Shown here piece after piece: positions 1-8,450 of a DNA stretch of 64,000 nt. Made by a program: the position numbers and the translations under genes. The notes under the pieces are model-generated. The model did no database searches. It was not told the DNA's origin and was given only the letters and a program-made list of their open reading frames with translations. Each line of letters opens with the position of its first letter. Within the stretch, counting starts at the first letter, position 1. The stretch is from Arcobacter defluvii (GTDB lineage: Bacteria > Campylobacterota > Campylobacteria > Campylobacterales > Arcobacteraceae), in contig NZ_CP053835.1 in NCBI RefSeq assembly GCF_013201725.1, positions 1,488,001 to 1,552,000 of the forward strand. Direction: 5' to 3'.

Positions 1-54
1 AAAATTTTTATACAAAATTCTTTTTATTTTGAGAAAATTTATACTTTTTATTTT

Positions 55-85
55 AAGAAAAGATAGCAAAATCTAATCTTTTCTT
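55..85. terminator. hairpin beyond the RraA-like gene
   Basis: A 10-bp perfect inverted repeat (AAGAAAAGAT / ATCTTTTCTT) with an 11-base loop lies just past the stop codon of the minus-strand RraA-like gene. There is no U-tract on either strand, so an intrinsic terminator is only a possibility. The rest of bases 1-98 shows nothing else I can support. Confidence 0.3.
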
Positions 86-98
86 AATATCTTAAAAA

Positions 99-701
99 TC
101 ACTCATAAAATGAGTCTATATTTTTTTTGTGTCTATTTGCCCACTCTTCAAAACTCAAAGCAGACTCTTTTTTAACTTTTTCTTTACACTCTTGATATAT
201 CTCTTCGGCTCTATCTTTTGGAATAACTGCAATTCCTTCTTCATCAGCAACTATTATATCACCTGGATTTACATTTATTCCACCAGCAATTATTGGTGTA
301 TTTACTGGAACAGCTTGTTTTTTTGTTCCTGGCATTGCTAAAACACCACGTCCAAACATTGGAATTCTTTTTTCTCTAATCTCTGCGATATCCCTTACAA
401 CACCATCAATCACAAAACCTACAATTCCTCTGTTATACGCAATAGTGGCTACATTTCCACCAATCACTGCATAATCCATTGTATTTGATTGGGCTACTAT
501 TATAGAACCAACTGGCGCTTCATAAATAGCTCTATGAAGTGCTAAATTTTCTCCTGCAACCATATTTACAGTAAATGCAGGACCTGAGATTCTAGGAATA
601 TTTGACCAAAGCTCTTTTATTCCAGCATCCATAAAACTTTCTCTTTTTAAAGTTCCTGCATAATCACAAGGTGAAATTTCACTAAATTTTTTATAATCCA
701 C
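99..701 (-). CDS. RraA-like family protein
   Basis: A 200-residue cytoplasmic protein of the RraA / HMG-CHA aldolase fold. Visible family marks are the glycine-rich segment GGNVATIAYNRG followed by the D-G-x-x-R-D motif (IDGVVRD, about residues 98-104), which in the aldolase members holds the metal and substrate, and the later VADEEGIAVIP segment. Family members are either 4-hydroxy-4-methyl-2-oxoglutarate/oxaloacetate aldolases or the RNase E regulator RraA. Campylobacterota generally lack RNase E, so an aldolase or decarboxylase role is the more likely inference. It is a single gene, divergent from rlmF. The ATG start follows an AGGAGA-like ribosome site. Confidence 0.8.
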   Translation of the reverse strand: MDYKKFSEISPCDYAGTLKRESFMDAGIKELWSNIPRISGPAFTVNMVAGENLALHRAIYEAPVGSIIVAQSNTMDYAVIGGNVATIAYNRGIVGFVIDGVVRDIAEIREKRIPMFGRGVLAMPGTKKQAVPVNTPIIAGGINVNPGDIIVADEEGIAVIPKDRAEEIYQECKEKVKKESALSFEEWANRHKKNIDSFYE

Positions 702-809
702 ATATTCTCCTTATTATTGGTAAGAAATATTACACTATTAAAATAAAAAGTTGCAAATACTTAGAAAATCAATAATACAATTTTCATTATCAATAGGATA
801 AAATAAGAT

Positions 810-1751
810 ATGTCAAATACAAAAACACTACATCCCAGAAATTTTCATAACAATAGATATGATTTTACTACTTTAATAAAATCTCAAGATAGTCTAAAAG
901 AGTTTGTAAAACCAAATAAATATGGTGATTTATCAATAGATTTTGCAAATCCTGAGGCTGTTATTACTTTAAATAAAGCCTTATTATCGCATTTTTATGG
1001 GATTAAAAATTGGGAAATCCCAAAAGGATATTTATGTCCTCCAATTCCTGGACGAGCTGATTATATACATCATATTGCGGATTTATTAGCTTTAAGTAAC
1101 AATGGAAAAATTCCTAAAGGAAAAGCTATAAAAGGTTTAGATGTTGGAGTTGGAGCAAATTGTATTTATCCTATTATTGGTGTTAGCGTTTATGGTTGGC
1201 AGTTTTTAGGAAGTGATATAGAAAAAAGTTCTATTGAATCAGTTTTAAATATCATAAATTCAAATGAAATTTTAAAAGAAAATATCAAAGTATTACAGCA
1301 AGAAAATCCTTCTAATATTTTTGTAAATATTATCAATAAAGATGAAAAATATGATTTTACTTTATGCAATCCTCCTTTTCATAAATCATTAGATGAAGCA
1401 TTAGCAGGAAATAAAAGAAAAGTTCAAAATCTTACAAAACAAAAAAGTACAAAAAGTGCTCTAAATTTTGGTGGGAAAAACAACGAACTTTGGTGCGAAG
1501 GTGGAGAAATAGTATTTATTAAAAATATGATAAAAGAGAGTTTAGCGTTTTCAAAAAACTGTCTTTGGTTTACAACTCTTGTATCAAAAAAAGAGAATCT
1601 TCCTTTTATTTATAAAGCATTAAAAGATCTAAAAGCAGTAGAAGTAAAAACAATAGAAATGGCTCACGGTCAAAAGATAAGTAGAATAGTAGCTTGGACT
1701 TTTTTACCAAAAGATGAGCAAAAAACTTGGGCTAAAAATAGAGTAAATTAA
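810..1751 (+). CDS. rlmF: 23S rRNA (adenine-N6)-methyltransferase RlmF
   Basis: A 313-residue SAM-dependent methyltransferase that methylates one adenine (A1618 in E. coli numbering) of 23S rRNA. It shows the family N-terminus (LHPRNFHNNRYDF), a SAM-binding glycine motif (LDVGVGANCIYPI, about residues 110-122) and the N6-adenine catalytic motif NPPFH (about residues 191-195). Length fits the family. A TAAAAT -10-like box sits just upstream of the ATG. Its 3' end overlaps the convergent aat gene by four bases. Confidence 0.93.
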   Translation: MSNTKTLHPRNFHNNRYDFTTLIKSQDSLKEFVKPNKYGDLSIDFANPEAVITLNKALLSHFYGIKNWEIPKGYLCPPIPGRADYIHHIADLLALSNNGKIPKGKAIKGLDVGVGANCIYPIIGVSVYGWQFLGSDIEKSSIESVLNIINSNEILKENIKVLQQENPSNIFVNIINKDEKYDFTLCNPPFHKSLDEALAGNKRKVQNLTKQKSTKSALNFGGKNNELWCEGGEIVFIKNMIKESLAFSKNCLWFTTLVSKKENLPFIYKALKDLKAVEVKTIEMAHGQKISRIVAWTFLPKDEQKTWAKNRVN

Positions 1752-1762
1752 TCTACGCCCAA
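1727..1762. terminator. hairpin across convergent rlmF/aat stops
   Basis: TTGGGC at 1727-1732 pairs with GCCCAA at 1757-1762, with an inner TAGA/TCTA stem. The structure is built from the 3' ends of both coding regions, whose stop codons overlap. It lacks a clear T-tract, so bidirectional termination is inferred from position. Confidence 0.4.
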
Positions 1763-2416
1763 TATTTTAAAATACTCATCTCTGCTTATTTCACTAGCTC
1801 CCAAACTAGCTAAATGGTCATTGTAAACTTGACAATCTATGATTTTGATTTCATTTTCTTTTGCCCATTGGCAAAGATGATAAAAAGCAACTTTTGAAGC
1901 ATCAGTTACCTTTGCAAACATACTTTCACCACAAAAAACATCACCAATAACAAGTCCATAAAGTCCACCAACTAACTCATCATCCAAATATGTTTCAATA
2001 GAAAATGCAACTTCAAGTTCATGTAAGTTTGTATAAGCTTGTATGAACTCTTCACTTATCCAAGTGCTATCTTCATGTTTTCGTTTAATTTCGGCACATT
2101 CACGCATAACTCTTTCAAAGTTTTCATTTGATTTGACAACAAAGCCTTTGTTTGTTATTGATTTTTTTAGGCTTTTAGATACTTTCATTTCATTTGGATT
2201 TAACACCATTCTTTTATTTGGAGAAAACCAATGAATATAACCATAATCGTCAATATACCAAGGAAAAATCCCATTTTCATAAGCATTTATAAGTCTTTGA
2301 GGATGAAAGTCACCACCAACAGCAACTAAATCATCTTTCATCATCTCCAAAGTTGGAAAATCAAAGTTATCATCATCTAATAAATAGATTTTATATTTTT
2401 TATCAAGTAATTTCAT
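1748..2416 (-). CDS. aat: leucyl/phenylalanyl-tRNA--protein transferase
   Basis: A 222-residue aminoacyl-tRNA--protein transferase that adds Leu or Phe to N-terminal Lys/Arg residues, creating degrons for the ClpS/ClpAP N-end rule pathway. It shows the conserved blocks DLVAVGGDF, NGIFPWY, HWFSPNKRMVL and GGLYGLVIGDVFCGESMF typical of Aat. Length is normal. It starts at ATG and is divergent from rsuA with about 63 bases between them. It overlaps the rlmF stop on the other strand. Confidence 0.95.
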   Translation of the reverse strand: MKLLDKKYKIYLLDDDNFDFPTLEMMKDDLVAVGGDFHPQRLINAYENGIFPWYIDDYGYIHWFSPNKRMVLNPNEMKVSKSLKKSITNKGFVVKSNENFERVMRECAEIKRKHEDSTWISEEFIQAYTNLHELEVAFSIETYLDDELVGGLYGLVIGDVFCGESMFAKVTDASKVAFYHLCQWAKENEIKIIDCQVYNDHLASLGASEISRDEYFKILGVD

Positions 2417-2479
2417 ATTTGTATTTTATTGAAAAAAATGTTAATATCCGACCAATTTAAAAGAAAAAGATAGGAATTT

Positions 2480-3166
2480 ATGGCAAATAGTTATAAAAGA
2501 ATAGATGCACATCTGTCTAGTTTGGGATATTGTACACGAGGTGAAGCAAAAAAGTTTTTGAGAATTTTTGAAGTTTTAGTAAAAGACAAAAGAGTTTTTG
2601 ACCCATCTTTAAAAGCATATCATGATGATATCAAAATTGATGGTGAGCCAATAGATGCTGAAACAATCACTATTTTATTAAATAAACCAAATGGTTTTAT
2701 TTGCTCTCATAATGATGCAGGAAGTTTGATTTATTCTTTAATTCCACAACGTTGGAATAGAAGAAATCCAAAAATCTCAACTGTTGGAAGACTTGATGTT
2801 GATACAACAGGAGCTATTATTTTAACAGATGATGGAGACTTAAATCATAGATTAACAAGTCCAAAAAGTGATGTTATAAAAGTTTATGAAGCTACACTTG
2901 CAAAACCACTAAAAGGTGATGAAGCTCAAATCTTTGCAAGTGGAGAACTTATGCTAAATGGTGAAAAGAAACCTTTACTTCCAGCTATTCTTGAAATTAT
3001 AACTCCAACACAAGTTCGACTTGAAATTGTTGAGGGAAAATATCATCAAGTAAAAAGAATGTTTGCAGCAGTAGGAAATAGGGTAGTTAAACTTCATAGA
3101 TTAAATTTTGCAGGATTTGATGTAGAAGATTTAAAAGAGGGTGAATATAAGTTTATAAAACTTTAA
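2480..3166 (+). CDS. rsuA: 16S rRNA pseudouridine synthase, RsuA type
   Basis: A 228-residue RsuA/RluB/E/F-family pseudouridine synthase, expected to modify 16S rRNA (U516 in E. coli). The N-terminal S4 RNA-binding domain (about 1-55: RIDAHLSSLGYCTRGEAKKF) is followed by the catalytic domain with the signature GRLDVDTTGAIILTDDGDL, in which the aspartate of R-L-D is the nucleophile. The HQVKRM motif lies near residue 195. RsuA rather than RluB is judged from overall pattern only. A TAGGAA ribosome site precedes the ATG. Confidence 0.85.
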   Translation: MANSYKRIDAHLSSLGYCTRGEAKKFLRIFEVLVKDKRVFDPSLKAYHDDIKIDGEPIDAETITILLNKPNGFICSHNDAGSLIYSLIPQRWNRRNPKISTVGRLDVDTTGAIILTDDGDLNHRLTSPKSDVIKVYEATLAKPLKGDEAQIFASGELMLNGEKKPLLPAILEIITPTQVRLEIVEGKYHQVKRMFAAVGNRVVKLHRLNFAGFDVEDLKEGEYKFIKL

Positions 3167-3324
3167 CACTCCTCTTTTTTTGTTATTGTCCAATCTTTAT
3201 TTTCTTCTTGAAGTTTATCTATTTGTTTTTGAGTTAAGTCAAGATACTTCATAATTTTTCCATCAAAAATAATACAAGGGAAAACTTCCTCTTTTTTAAA
3301 GAGATTTTTTATACTTTCAAACAT
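3163..3324 (-). CDS. small hypothetical protein, 53 residues
   Basis: A 53-residue minus-strand reading frame that begins with ATG eight bases after the HAD phosphatase stop and ends inside the stop region of convergent rsuA. The protein starts MFESIKNLFKKEEVFP, has a Phe-Pro-Cys segment and ends in Lys/Glu-rich EEC. I do not recognise a family. Tight spacing behind the HAD gene, coverage of the whole gap, and protein-like composition suggest a real co-transcribed gene. Confidence 0.55.
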   Translation of the reverse strand: MFESIKNLFKKEEVFPCIIFDGKIMKYLDLTQKQIDKLQEENKDWTITKKEEC

Positions 3325-3332
3325 AATAACTC

Positions 3333-3956
3333 TTAGTAAAATTTTGCTTTTATTTTATTTTCTAACTCTTGAACAGTTTCAATTGCATCTTTTTCATGAT
3401 TTGAAAATCCCCAATTAACTAAAACTGAATCAACACCTGCATTTGTAGCAGCCATAATATCTTTGTGAGAATCACCAATTAGTTGTGCATTATGTTTTTG
3501 TATATTATGTTTATCCAAAATTTTATAAACCATTTCAGGATGTGGTTTTGGATTTTTTACACTGTCATATCCTAAAATAGTTGAAAAATATTTTGCTAAA
3601 CCCACATGATTTAGCATCTTATATGCATAAGTTGAGTTTGCATTTGTTGCAACTGCAAGTGTAAAATCACCTTTTAAATCTTCAATTAGTTTAGTAATAC
3701 CATCATAAACAGCCAAATCACTTAAACAGTGTTGATTATAATACTCTTCAAAAAGTTTTGTTTGTTCTTGTGTAAACTCTTTTGTTCCATAAAAAAACTC
3801 TGCTGAGTTTATAGTTGGGTCATTTACTTTTTCTAAAATATGATTTTTTTCTAATTTTTCAAAACCTAAATTTTCTCGTACATAATTTATAGTATTTGTA
3901 ATGGCAAATCCACTATCAATCAATGTTCCGTCCATATCAAACATTATTAGACGCAT
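3333..3956 (-). CDS. HAD-superfamily phosphatase, phosphoglycolate-phosphatase-like
   Basis: A 207-residue HAD hydrolase of the Gph/PGP subgroup. Motif I is FDMDGTLIDSG at the N-terminus, whose first aspartate is the nucleophile. Motif II is the threonine/asparagine of AVATNANS (about residue 97), the motif III lysine is in KPHPEMV, and motif IV is GDSHKDIMAA. The helical cap lies between motifs I and II. Phosphoglycolate or another small phosphomonoester is the likely substrate; sequence alone does not fix it. It appears to be the first gene of a two-gene minus-strand unit. Confidence 0.85.
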   Translation of the reverse strand: MRLIMFDMDGTLIDSGFAITNTINYVRENLGFEKLEKNHILEKVNDPTINSAEFFYGTKEFTQEQTKLFEEYYNQHCLSDLAVYDGITKLIEDLKGDFTLAVATNANSTYAYKMLNHVGLAKYFSTILGYDSVKNPKPHPEMVYKILDKHNIQKHNAQLIGDSHKDIMAATNAGVDSVLVNWGFSNHEKDAIETVQELENKIKAKFY

Positions 3957-4079
3957 TAAATTCCTTTTTTCTTTTGATTTTTTATTATATTATTAAAAAT
4001 ATAAGTAAATAGTTAAAAAAAATAAACAAATAGGAGAACTTTTATCTTATTTTAATATTTGAACTGATATTATTCTTCC

Positions 4080-4195
4080 ATAGGATATTTGTATTAAATC
4101 CTCCTACTACTAAATACATATGATTTTGTATCCTATACTCTGAAATAGATTTGAATACGGGCTTTACAGTTTTTCCCTCTGTAAAGCCTTTTTTT
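4080..4195 (+). ncRNA. candidate small RNA, two hairpins
   Basis: This lies in a 304-base gap with no gene. A TATTAT -10-like box at 4068-4073 is followed by a hairpin: ATAGGATA (4080-4087) pairs with TATCCTAT (4129-4136), and inside it TGTAT (4090-4094) pairs with ATACA (4114-4118). That leaves a loop containing TCCTCCT (4099-4105), which is anti-Shine-Dalgarno in character. A strong intrinsic terminator follows at 4160-4195. No plus-strand gene lies upstream that needs this terminator, since the HAD gene runs the other way. The transcript would be about 115 nt. The RNA is inferred from structure only. Confidence 0.55.
4160..4195 (+). terminator. intrinsic terminator of the candidate small RNA
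   Basis: A perfect 10-bp GC-containing stem (GGCTTTACAG 4160-4169 / CTGTAAAGCC 4179-4188), a 9-base C/U-rich loop, and a seven-base T-tract at 4189-4195. This is a textbook Rho-independent terminator on the plus strand. Confidence 0.88.
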
Positions 4196-4230
4196 ATGCC
4201 TTAATAATCTGAATTTTATAAACAAGTGAA

Positions 4231-4236
4231 TATAAT
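4231..4236 (+). promoter_or_regulatory. -10 box for the NosL-like/TauE-like pair
   Basis: A consensus TATAAT preceded by TGAA, placing a start near 4243, about 18 bases before the TTG start codon of the NosL-like gene. A GGGAG ribosome site lies between them. Confidence 0.6.
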
Positions 4237-4260
4237 ACGGCTAAAATTTGGGAGTTCCAA

Positions 4261-4764
4261 TTGAAAAAAATCTTACCTTTTTTTACAATAATAGTAATAA
4301 TTGCCATCATTGTTATAATATTTTTATCAATGTCAAATAGTAAACAAATGGTTGTTTTAAAAGAGGGTAATACTACTCAAACACCACTTGATATAGTTTT
4401 AGGAAAATATCAAGATAGTGATTGTGGGATGATTATTGATAATCTTGATTATGTTTCTCAAGTTGTAGCTCCTGATGGTAAAACTTGGTTTTTCCATGAT
4501 CACGGTGGAATGGCAAATTGGTTAAAAGATAAAGCTTTTAAAGATGAAGCAAAAATCTGGGTTAGAACTATCGATACAAAAAAATATATAGATGGAAGAA
4601 CGGCTTGGTATAGTCAAACAGATATAACTCCTATGAGATACGGATTTGGTGCTTATGAAAATAAACAAGATGGATTTATTACTTTTGAAGAGATGAGTTT
4701 AAAAATGCTTCGAGGTGAAACTATGGCAAATCCAGTTTACAAAAAAGAATTATTAGGTAAATAA
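4261..4764 (+). CDS. NosL-like membrane-anchored protein
   Basis: A 167-residue protein with one N-terminal membrane helix (about 6-24) and a periplasmic domain. The Asp-Cys-Gly-Met motif (Cys55) followed by I-I-D and later by an A-W-Y and T-P-M-R-Y-G pattern resembles NosL, a copper-binding lipoprotein involved in assembling nitrous oxide reductase. Here the anchor is a plain helix rather than a clear lipobox, and no nos genes are in view. The TTG start is supported by the GGGAG site seven bases upstream. Its stop overlaps the next start (taATG), so the two genes are translationally coupled. A metal-handling role is inferred. Confidence 0.65.
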   Translation: MKKILPFFTIIVIIAIIVIIFLSMSNSKQMVVLKEGNTTQTPLDIVLGKYQDSDCGMIIDNLDYVSQVVAPDGKTWFFHDHGGMANWLKDKAFKDEAKIWVRTIDTKKYIDGRTAWYSQTDITPMRYGFGAYENKQDGFITFEEMSLKMLRGETMANPVYKKELLGK

Positions 4765-5474
4765 TGGAAGCAATTAGTATTATAACTATTATTTCAATAG
4801 CTTTTTTAGGTTCATTTGGTCATTGTGTTGGAATGTGTGGAGGAATTGTTATCGCATATTCAAGTACAAAAATAAAAGCTGAATGGTCAAAACAAGTTCA
4901 AGCTATTGCTCATTTATTGTACTCTTTTGGAAGAATTACAACTTATATGATATTGGGAGCTTTATTTGGTCTTGTTGGTGGAGTTGTGACTTTTGATAAT
5001 CTTACAAGTGGGATATTTTTACTTATAACTGGATTTATGATGGTTTTAGTTGGACTTTCACTTCTTGGAAAAATCAAGTTTTTAACAATGCTTGAACATA
5101 GTTGCTCAAAATCATCTTTTTATCAAAAAACATTTAAATCACTTTTAGGTTCAGATTCTTTATTTAGTTTTTATCTTTTAGGTATGCTAAATGGACTACT
5201 TCCATGTGGTTTTGTATATGTTTTTGCAATTACAGCAGCTAGTACAGGAAGTGCATTTTGGGGTGCATTTGTAATGCTGATTTTTGGACTTAGTACAATA
5301 CCTGCACTTTTTTCTCTTGGTTTTTTTGTTGGACTTTTTAAACAATCAAATTTAAGAGATTTATTTATTAAACTTGCTTCAATTTTAGTAATTGCTTTTG
5401 GAATATACATAGGATATATCGGTTATGAATATCTAACAGATCCAACAAAATCAATTTTAAGTTGTCATATATAA
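4764..5474 (+). CDS. TauE/SafE-type membrane protein with metal motif
   Basis: A 236-residue protein with about six membrane helices, of the sulfite exporter TauE/SafE (UreH/CcoS-like) family. Its N-terminal GHCVGMCGG motif (His20, Cys21, Cys25) is typical of members linked to copper delivery to respiratory enzymes. A second conserved block, GMLNGLLPCGFVY, lies near residue 140. It is fused to the NosL-like gene by a one-base stop/start overlap. The pair probably moves or hands over copper or another soft metal; the substrate is inferred. Confidence 0.75.
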   Translation: MEAISIITIISIAFLGSFGHCVGMCGGIVIAYSSTKIKAEWSKQVQAIAHLLYSFGRITTYMILGALFGLVGGVVTFDNLTSGIFLLITGFMMVLVGLSLLGKIKFLTMLEHSCSKSSFYQKTFKSLLGSDSLFSFYLLGMLNGLLPCGFVYVFAITAASTGSAFWGAFVMLIFGLSTIPALFSLGFFVGLFKQSNLRDLFIKLASILVIAFGIYIGYIGYEYLTDPTKSILSCHI

Positions 5475-5507
5475 ATCAACAAAATAAATTTTATAAAGGA
5501 GGAAATA

Positions 5508-5690
5508 ATGATCAGTAAAAATAGAAAATACTTTAGTCTTTTCGGAATTTTAGCTGCGACTGTAGATAAAAAAATACAATCAATAAATTGTATGATTCAT
5601 TCTATTTTATCAAAAATGCCAAAAATTACTAAACAATTGTTACAAAAACAATTAAAACCAATCAAATTATATTCAACAAATAACATATAA
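5508..5690 (+). CDS. small hypothetical protein ahead of the TonB receptor
   Basis: A 60-residue basic reading frame (MISKNRKYFSLFGILAATVD...) with an unusually strong ribosome site, AAAGGAGG, seven bases before the ATG. It ends 23 bases before the TonB-dependent receptor, so it is probably co-transcribed with it. No signal peptide or known family is evident; one Cys lies mid-protein and the second half is Lys/Gln-rich. It could be a true small protein or a leader peptide for the receptor operon. Confidence 0.5.
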   Translation: MISKNRKYFSLFGILAATVDKKIQSINCMIHSILSKMPKITKQLLQKQLKPIKLYSTNNI

Positions 5691-5713
5691 ATAATAATTT
5701 AGGAAAATTAATA

Positions 5714-7615
5714 ATGCAAAAAAAATTATCTATAAGCTTAGTTGCAAGCTTTCTAATAGCAACAAACCTTTTCTCAGCTCAAGATTTAGAAACAATCACA
5801 GTTAATTCATCTGCAATTAAATCTGATGAAAAAACAGCAACTTTTTCTACAGAAATATATACAAAAGAAGATATTGATAAATCAAAATCAAAAGATATTT
5901 ATGAATTTCTATCATCTCAAACTTCTGTTAATGTTAATTCATATTTTGGGAATACATTTTCTCAATTATTAGATTTAAGAGGTTATGGAATATCAAATGG
6001 TGGTGAAAATCTTATAGTTTTAGTTAATGGTAGAAGAATGAATAATATTGATTCTACACCACAATTATTGAGTTCAATTCCAATTGATAGCATTGAAAAA
6101 ATTGAAATTTTAAAAGGTACAGGTTCTGTTCAGTTTGGTGATGGAGCAAATGCAGGTGTAATTAATATTATTACTAATGGTATTAATGAAAGTTATATAA
6201 AAGCCTATGTTGGAAATAATGGTGTTAAAAATGGAACATTAAGTTTTGGACATAGTTTTGATAAAGTTATTATAAATGGTTACACAGATTATAGTTCAAC
6301 AGATGGAAATATATATAATAGCAATGATGAAAAAAATGATAATTACAATAAAAATAAAAAGATTAGTGTAACATATTTTCCAATAGATGAATTAGAATTA
6401 AATTTATCAAGAAGTTACTCAAATATGAATACTAAATATGGAAGTTCTATAACATTAGATGATTATGAAAATAATATCAATAGAACATCATATTTTACAG
6501 AACAATATTTTAGAAGTTATGTAACAAGTGTAGGAGCTAAATATAATATAAATAATAATTTATCTCTTGAATTAGATTTTAATGATGAAAATAAGTTAAG
6601 TAGATATTCTTCAGGTTGGGCTTCAAATTATGATTATAAATCTTTTGGAAGTAAATTAAATTATAATTATGAAGATTTAAAAATTGCTGTAGGCATTGAT
6701 GGATTTAATGGTGATAGAATAAGTTCTAGTGATATAACTACAAAAGACAATAAAGCAGTTTTCATATCAGCAGAATATAATATAACAGATGATTTAAAAA
6801 TATCTTCTGGTGTAAGAAGAGAAAATGTTGAATACAAATATCAACCAAATAGTGGAAGTAGTTTAGAAGAAGATGATTATTTAAATGCTTACGATGTAGG
6901 AGTTAACTATATTTTGGATGAGAAATCATCTATATTTGCAAATTATAATAGAAGTTATCAAGCTCCTGATATTGATAAATTTTTTACCTATGGTTCGTTT
7001 AATAATTTTATCGAACCATCTAAAGTTCATAATTATACAGTTGGATATAATAATATTTTACAAAATAATAAATTTAAATTTTCTATATTTAGAGCTGATT
7101 TAAAAAATGAAATTTATTATTATAATACTGGTTCTTGGTTAACTTCATTTAATACAAATATAGATAAATCTCATAAATATGGTTTAGAGATATTTGATAA
7201 ATATTTAATTAATGAAAATTTATATACATCTTTTAATTATTCATATATTATTGCAAAAATTGATGAAGAAAATGAAGGAAATGGTGCATATAATGGTAAA
7301 TATTTGCCAGGAGTTTCAAAGCACAATATTACAGTTAATTTAGGTTATAATATAAATAATATAAATACTATATTATCTCATACTTATAAAAGTAGCGCTT
7401 ATGCATCTAATGATTTTGAAAATAATTTTACTCAAAAACAAGAAGTGTATAATTCTACAGATTTTACAATTTCATATACTTATCAAAATCTTGAATTATT
7501 TGGGAAAATTCAAAATATTTTTGATGAAAAAAATGGAATGTGGATTAGGGATGATGCAATTTATCCAATTAATTTTGAAACAACGTATTATGCTGGTATG
7601 AAAGTAAAATTCTAA
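5714..7615 (+). CDS. TonB-dependent outer-membrane receptor
   Basis: A 633-residue outer-membrane receptor. A signal peptide (about 1-22, ending FSA) is followed by a TonB-box-like LETITVN, the plug domain (about 45-155: LLDLRGYGI, VLVNGRRMN, IEKIEILKGTGSVQFGDGA, GVINIITNG) and a barrel ending in aromatic KVKF. The length is close to BtuB. The genes behind it encode a full ABC importer of the BtuCDF/FepBDC class, so the ligand is a corrinoid, heme or ferric siderophore. No cobalamin riboswitch is visible upstream. Confidence 0.88.
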   Translation: MQKKLSISLVASFLIATNLFSAQDLETITVNSSAIKSDEKTATFSTEIYTKEDIDKSKSKDIYEFLSSQTSVNVNSYFGNTFSQLLDLRGYGISNGGENLIVLVNGRRMNNIDSTPQLLSSIPIDSIEKIEILKGTGSVQFGDGANAGVINIITNGINESYIKAYVGNNGVKNGTLSFGHSFDKVIINGYTDYSSTDGNIYNSNDEKNDNYNKNKKISVTYFPIDELELNLSRSYSNMNTKYGSSITLDDYENNINRTSYFTEQYFRSYVTSVGAKYNINNNLSLELDFNDENKLSRYSSGWASNYDYKSFGSKLNYNYEDLKIAVGIDGFNGDRISSSDITTKDNKAVFISAEYNITDDLKISSGVRRENVEYKYQPNSGSSLEEDDYLNAYDVGVNYILDEKSSIFANYNRSYQAPDIDKFFTYGSFNNFIEPSKVHNYTVGYNNILQNNKFKFSIFRADLKNEIYYYNTGSWLTSFNTNIDKSHKYGLEIFDKYLINENLYTSFNYSYIIAKIDEENEGNGAYNGKYLPGVSKHNITVNLGYNINNINTILSHTYKSSAYASNDFENNFTQKQEVYNSTDFTISYTYQNLELFGKIQNIFDEKNGMWIRDDAIYPINFETTYYAGMKVKF

Positions 7616-7616
7616 T

Positions 7617-8450
7617 ATGAAAAAAATTTTATTTATACTAATTTTTTGTATAAATTTGTTGGCAGAAGAGAGAATTGTAACTCTCTCTCCATCAATAAAT
7701 GAAATTGTATTTGCTTTAGGTGTTGGAAAAAATGTAGTTGCAAATACAAATTTTTGTGATTATCCTGAAGAATCAAAGAATGTTACAAAAATTGGTGGAT
7801 ATAACAATATCTCTTTAGAAAAGATATTGAAATTAAAACCAACAGTTGTAATAGGGCAAGATTATGATGAAAAACTAAATTCAAATTTAAAAGCTTTGGG
7901 TATTAAAACTTTGATTTATAAAACAAATACAATAAATACTATTCAAAATACTATAAATGATTTAGGTGATTTTTTTGATAAAAAAGATAAAGCAAAAGAG
8001 TTAAATATGAATATAACAAATGCTTTAAATTCTTTAAATTCAATAGTTGAAAATAAGAAATTCTTGATTGTTATAAGTCCACAAACCACTCTTTCTAATC
8101 AAATTTATATAACAGGGAATTATATCTATTTTGAAGATGTTATAAAAGCAAGTGGAAATCAAAATGCTTATTCTTCAAAAAATCATGCGCAACCTGTTGT
8201 AAATACAGAAAAAATTATAAATATGAATCCTGATATAATTGTTTTATTAACTCCATTTTTAGAAGGCGATAAAAAATCTCAAAATGAGATTATCAAAATT
8301 TGGAAAGATTTACCAATAAATGCATCAAAAAATGATAATATTTATACTATCGATAAATTATACGCTGGAATACCAAGCCATAGAATAGAGTTTTTTATAA
8401 AAGATTTTAGGAAGATATTAGAAAATGTTAGAGATAAAAAATTACAATAG
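7617..8450 (+). CDS. periplasmic binding protein, BtuF/FecB type
   Basis: A 277-residue periplasmic solute-binding protein with a signal peptide (about 1-16, ending LLAEE) and the class III binding fold. The start RIVTLSPSINEIVFALGVG, then DYPEE, GGYNNISLEKIL and KPTVVIG, is the BtuF/FecB pattern. It begins one base after the receptor stop. It would deliver the ligand to the FecCD permease. BtuF-like features make cobalamin plausible, but heme or a siderophore cannot be excluded. Confidence 0.85.
   Translation: MKKILFILIFCINLLAEERIVTLSPSINEIVFALGVGKNVVANTNFCDYPEESKNVTKIGGYNNISLEKILKLKPTVVIGQDYDEKLNSNLKALGIKTLIYKTNTINTIQNTINDLGDFFDKKDKAKELNMNITNALNSLNSIVENKKFLIVISPQTTLSNQIYITGNYIYFEDVIKASGNQNAYSSKNHAQPVVNTEKIINMNPDIIVLLTPFLEGDKKSQNEIIKIWKDLPINASKNDNIYTIDKLYAGIPSHRIEFFIKDFRKILENVRDKKLQ

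Noticed and set aside
1-98. Possible gene running in from the left edge
   Set aside because: Only short AT-rich frames with stops and one hairpin; nothing protein-like.
5475-5713. Cobalamin riboswitch before the TonB receptor
   Set aside because: The gap is filled by a small reading frame and shows no B12-box-like conserved core.
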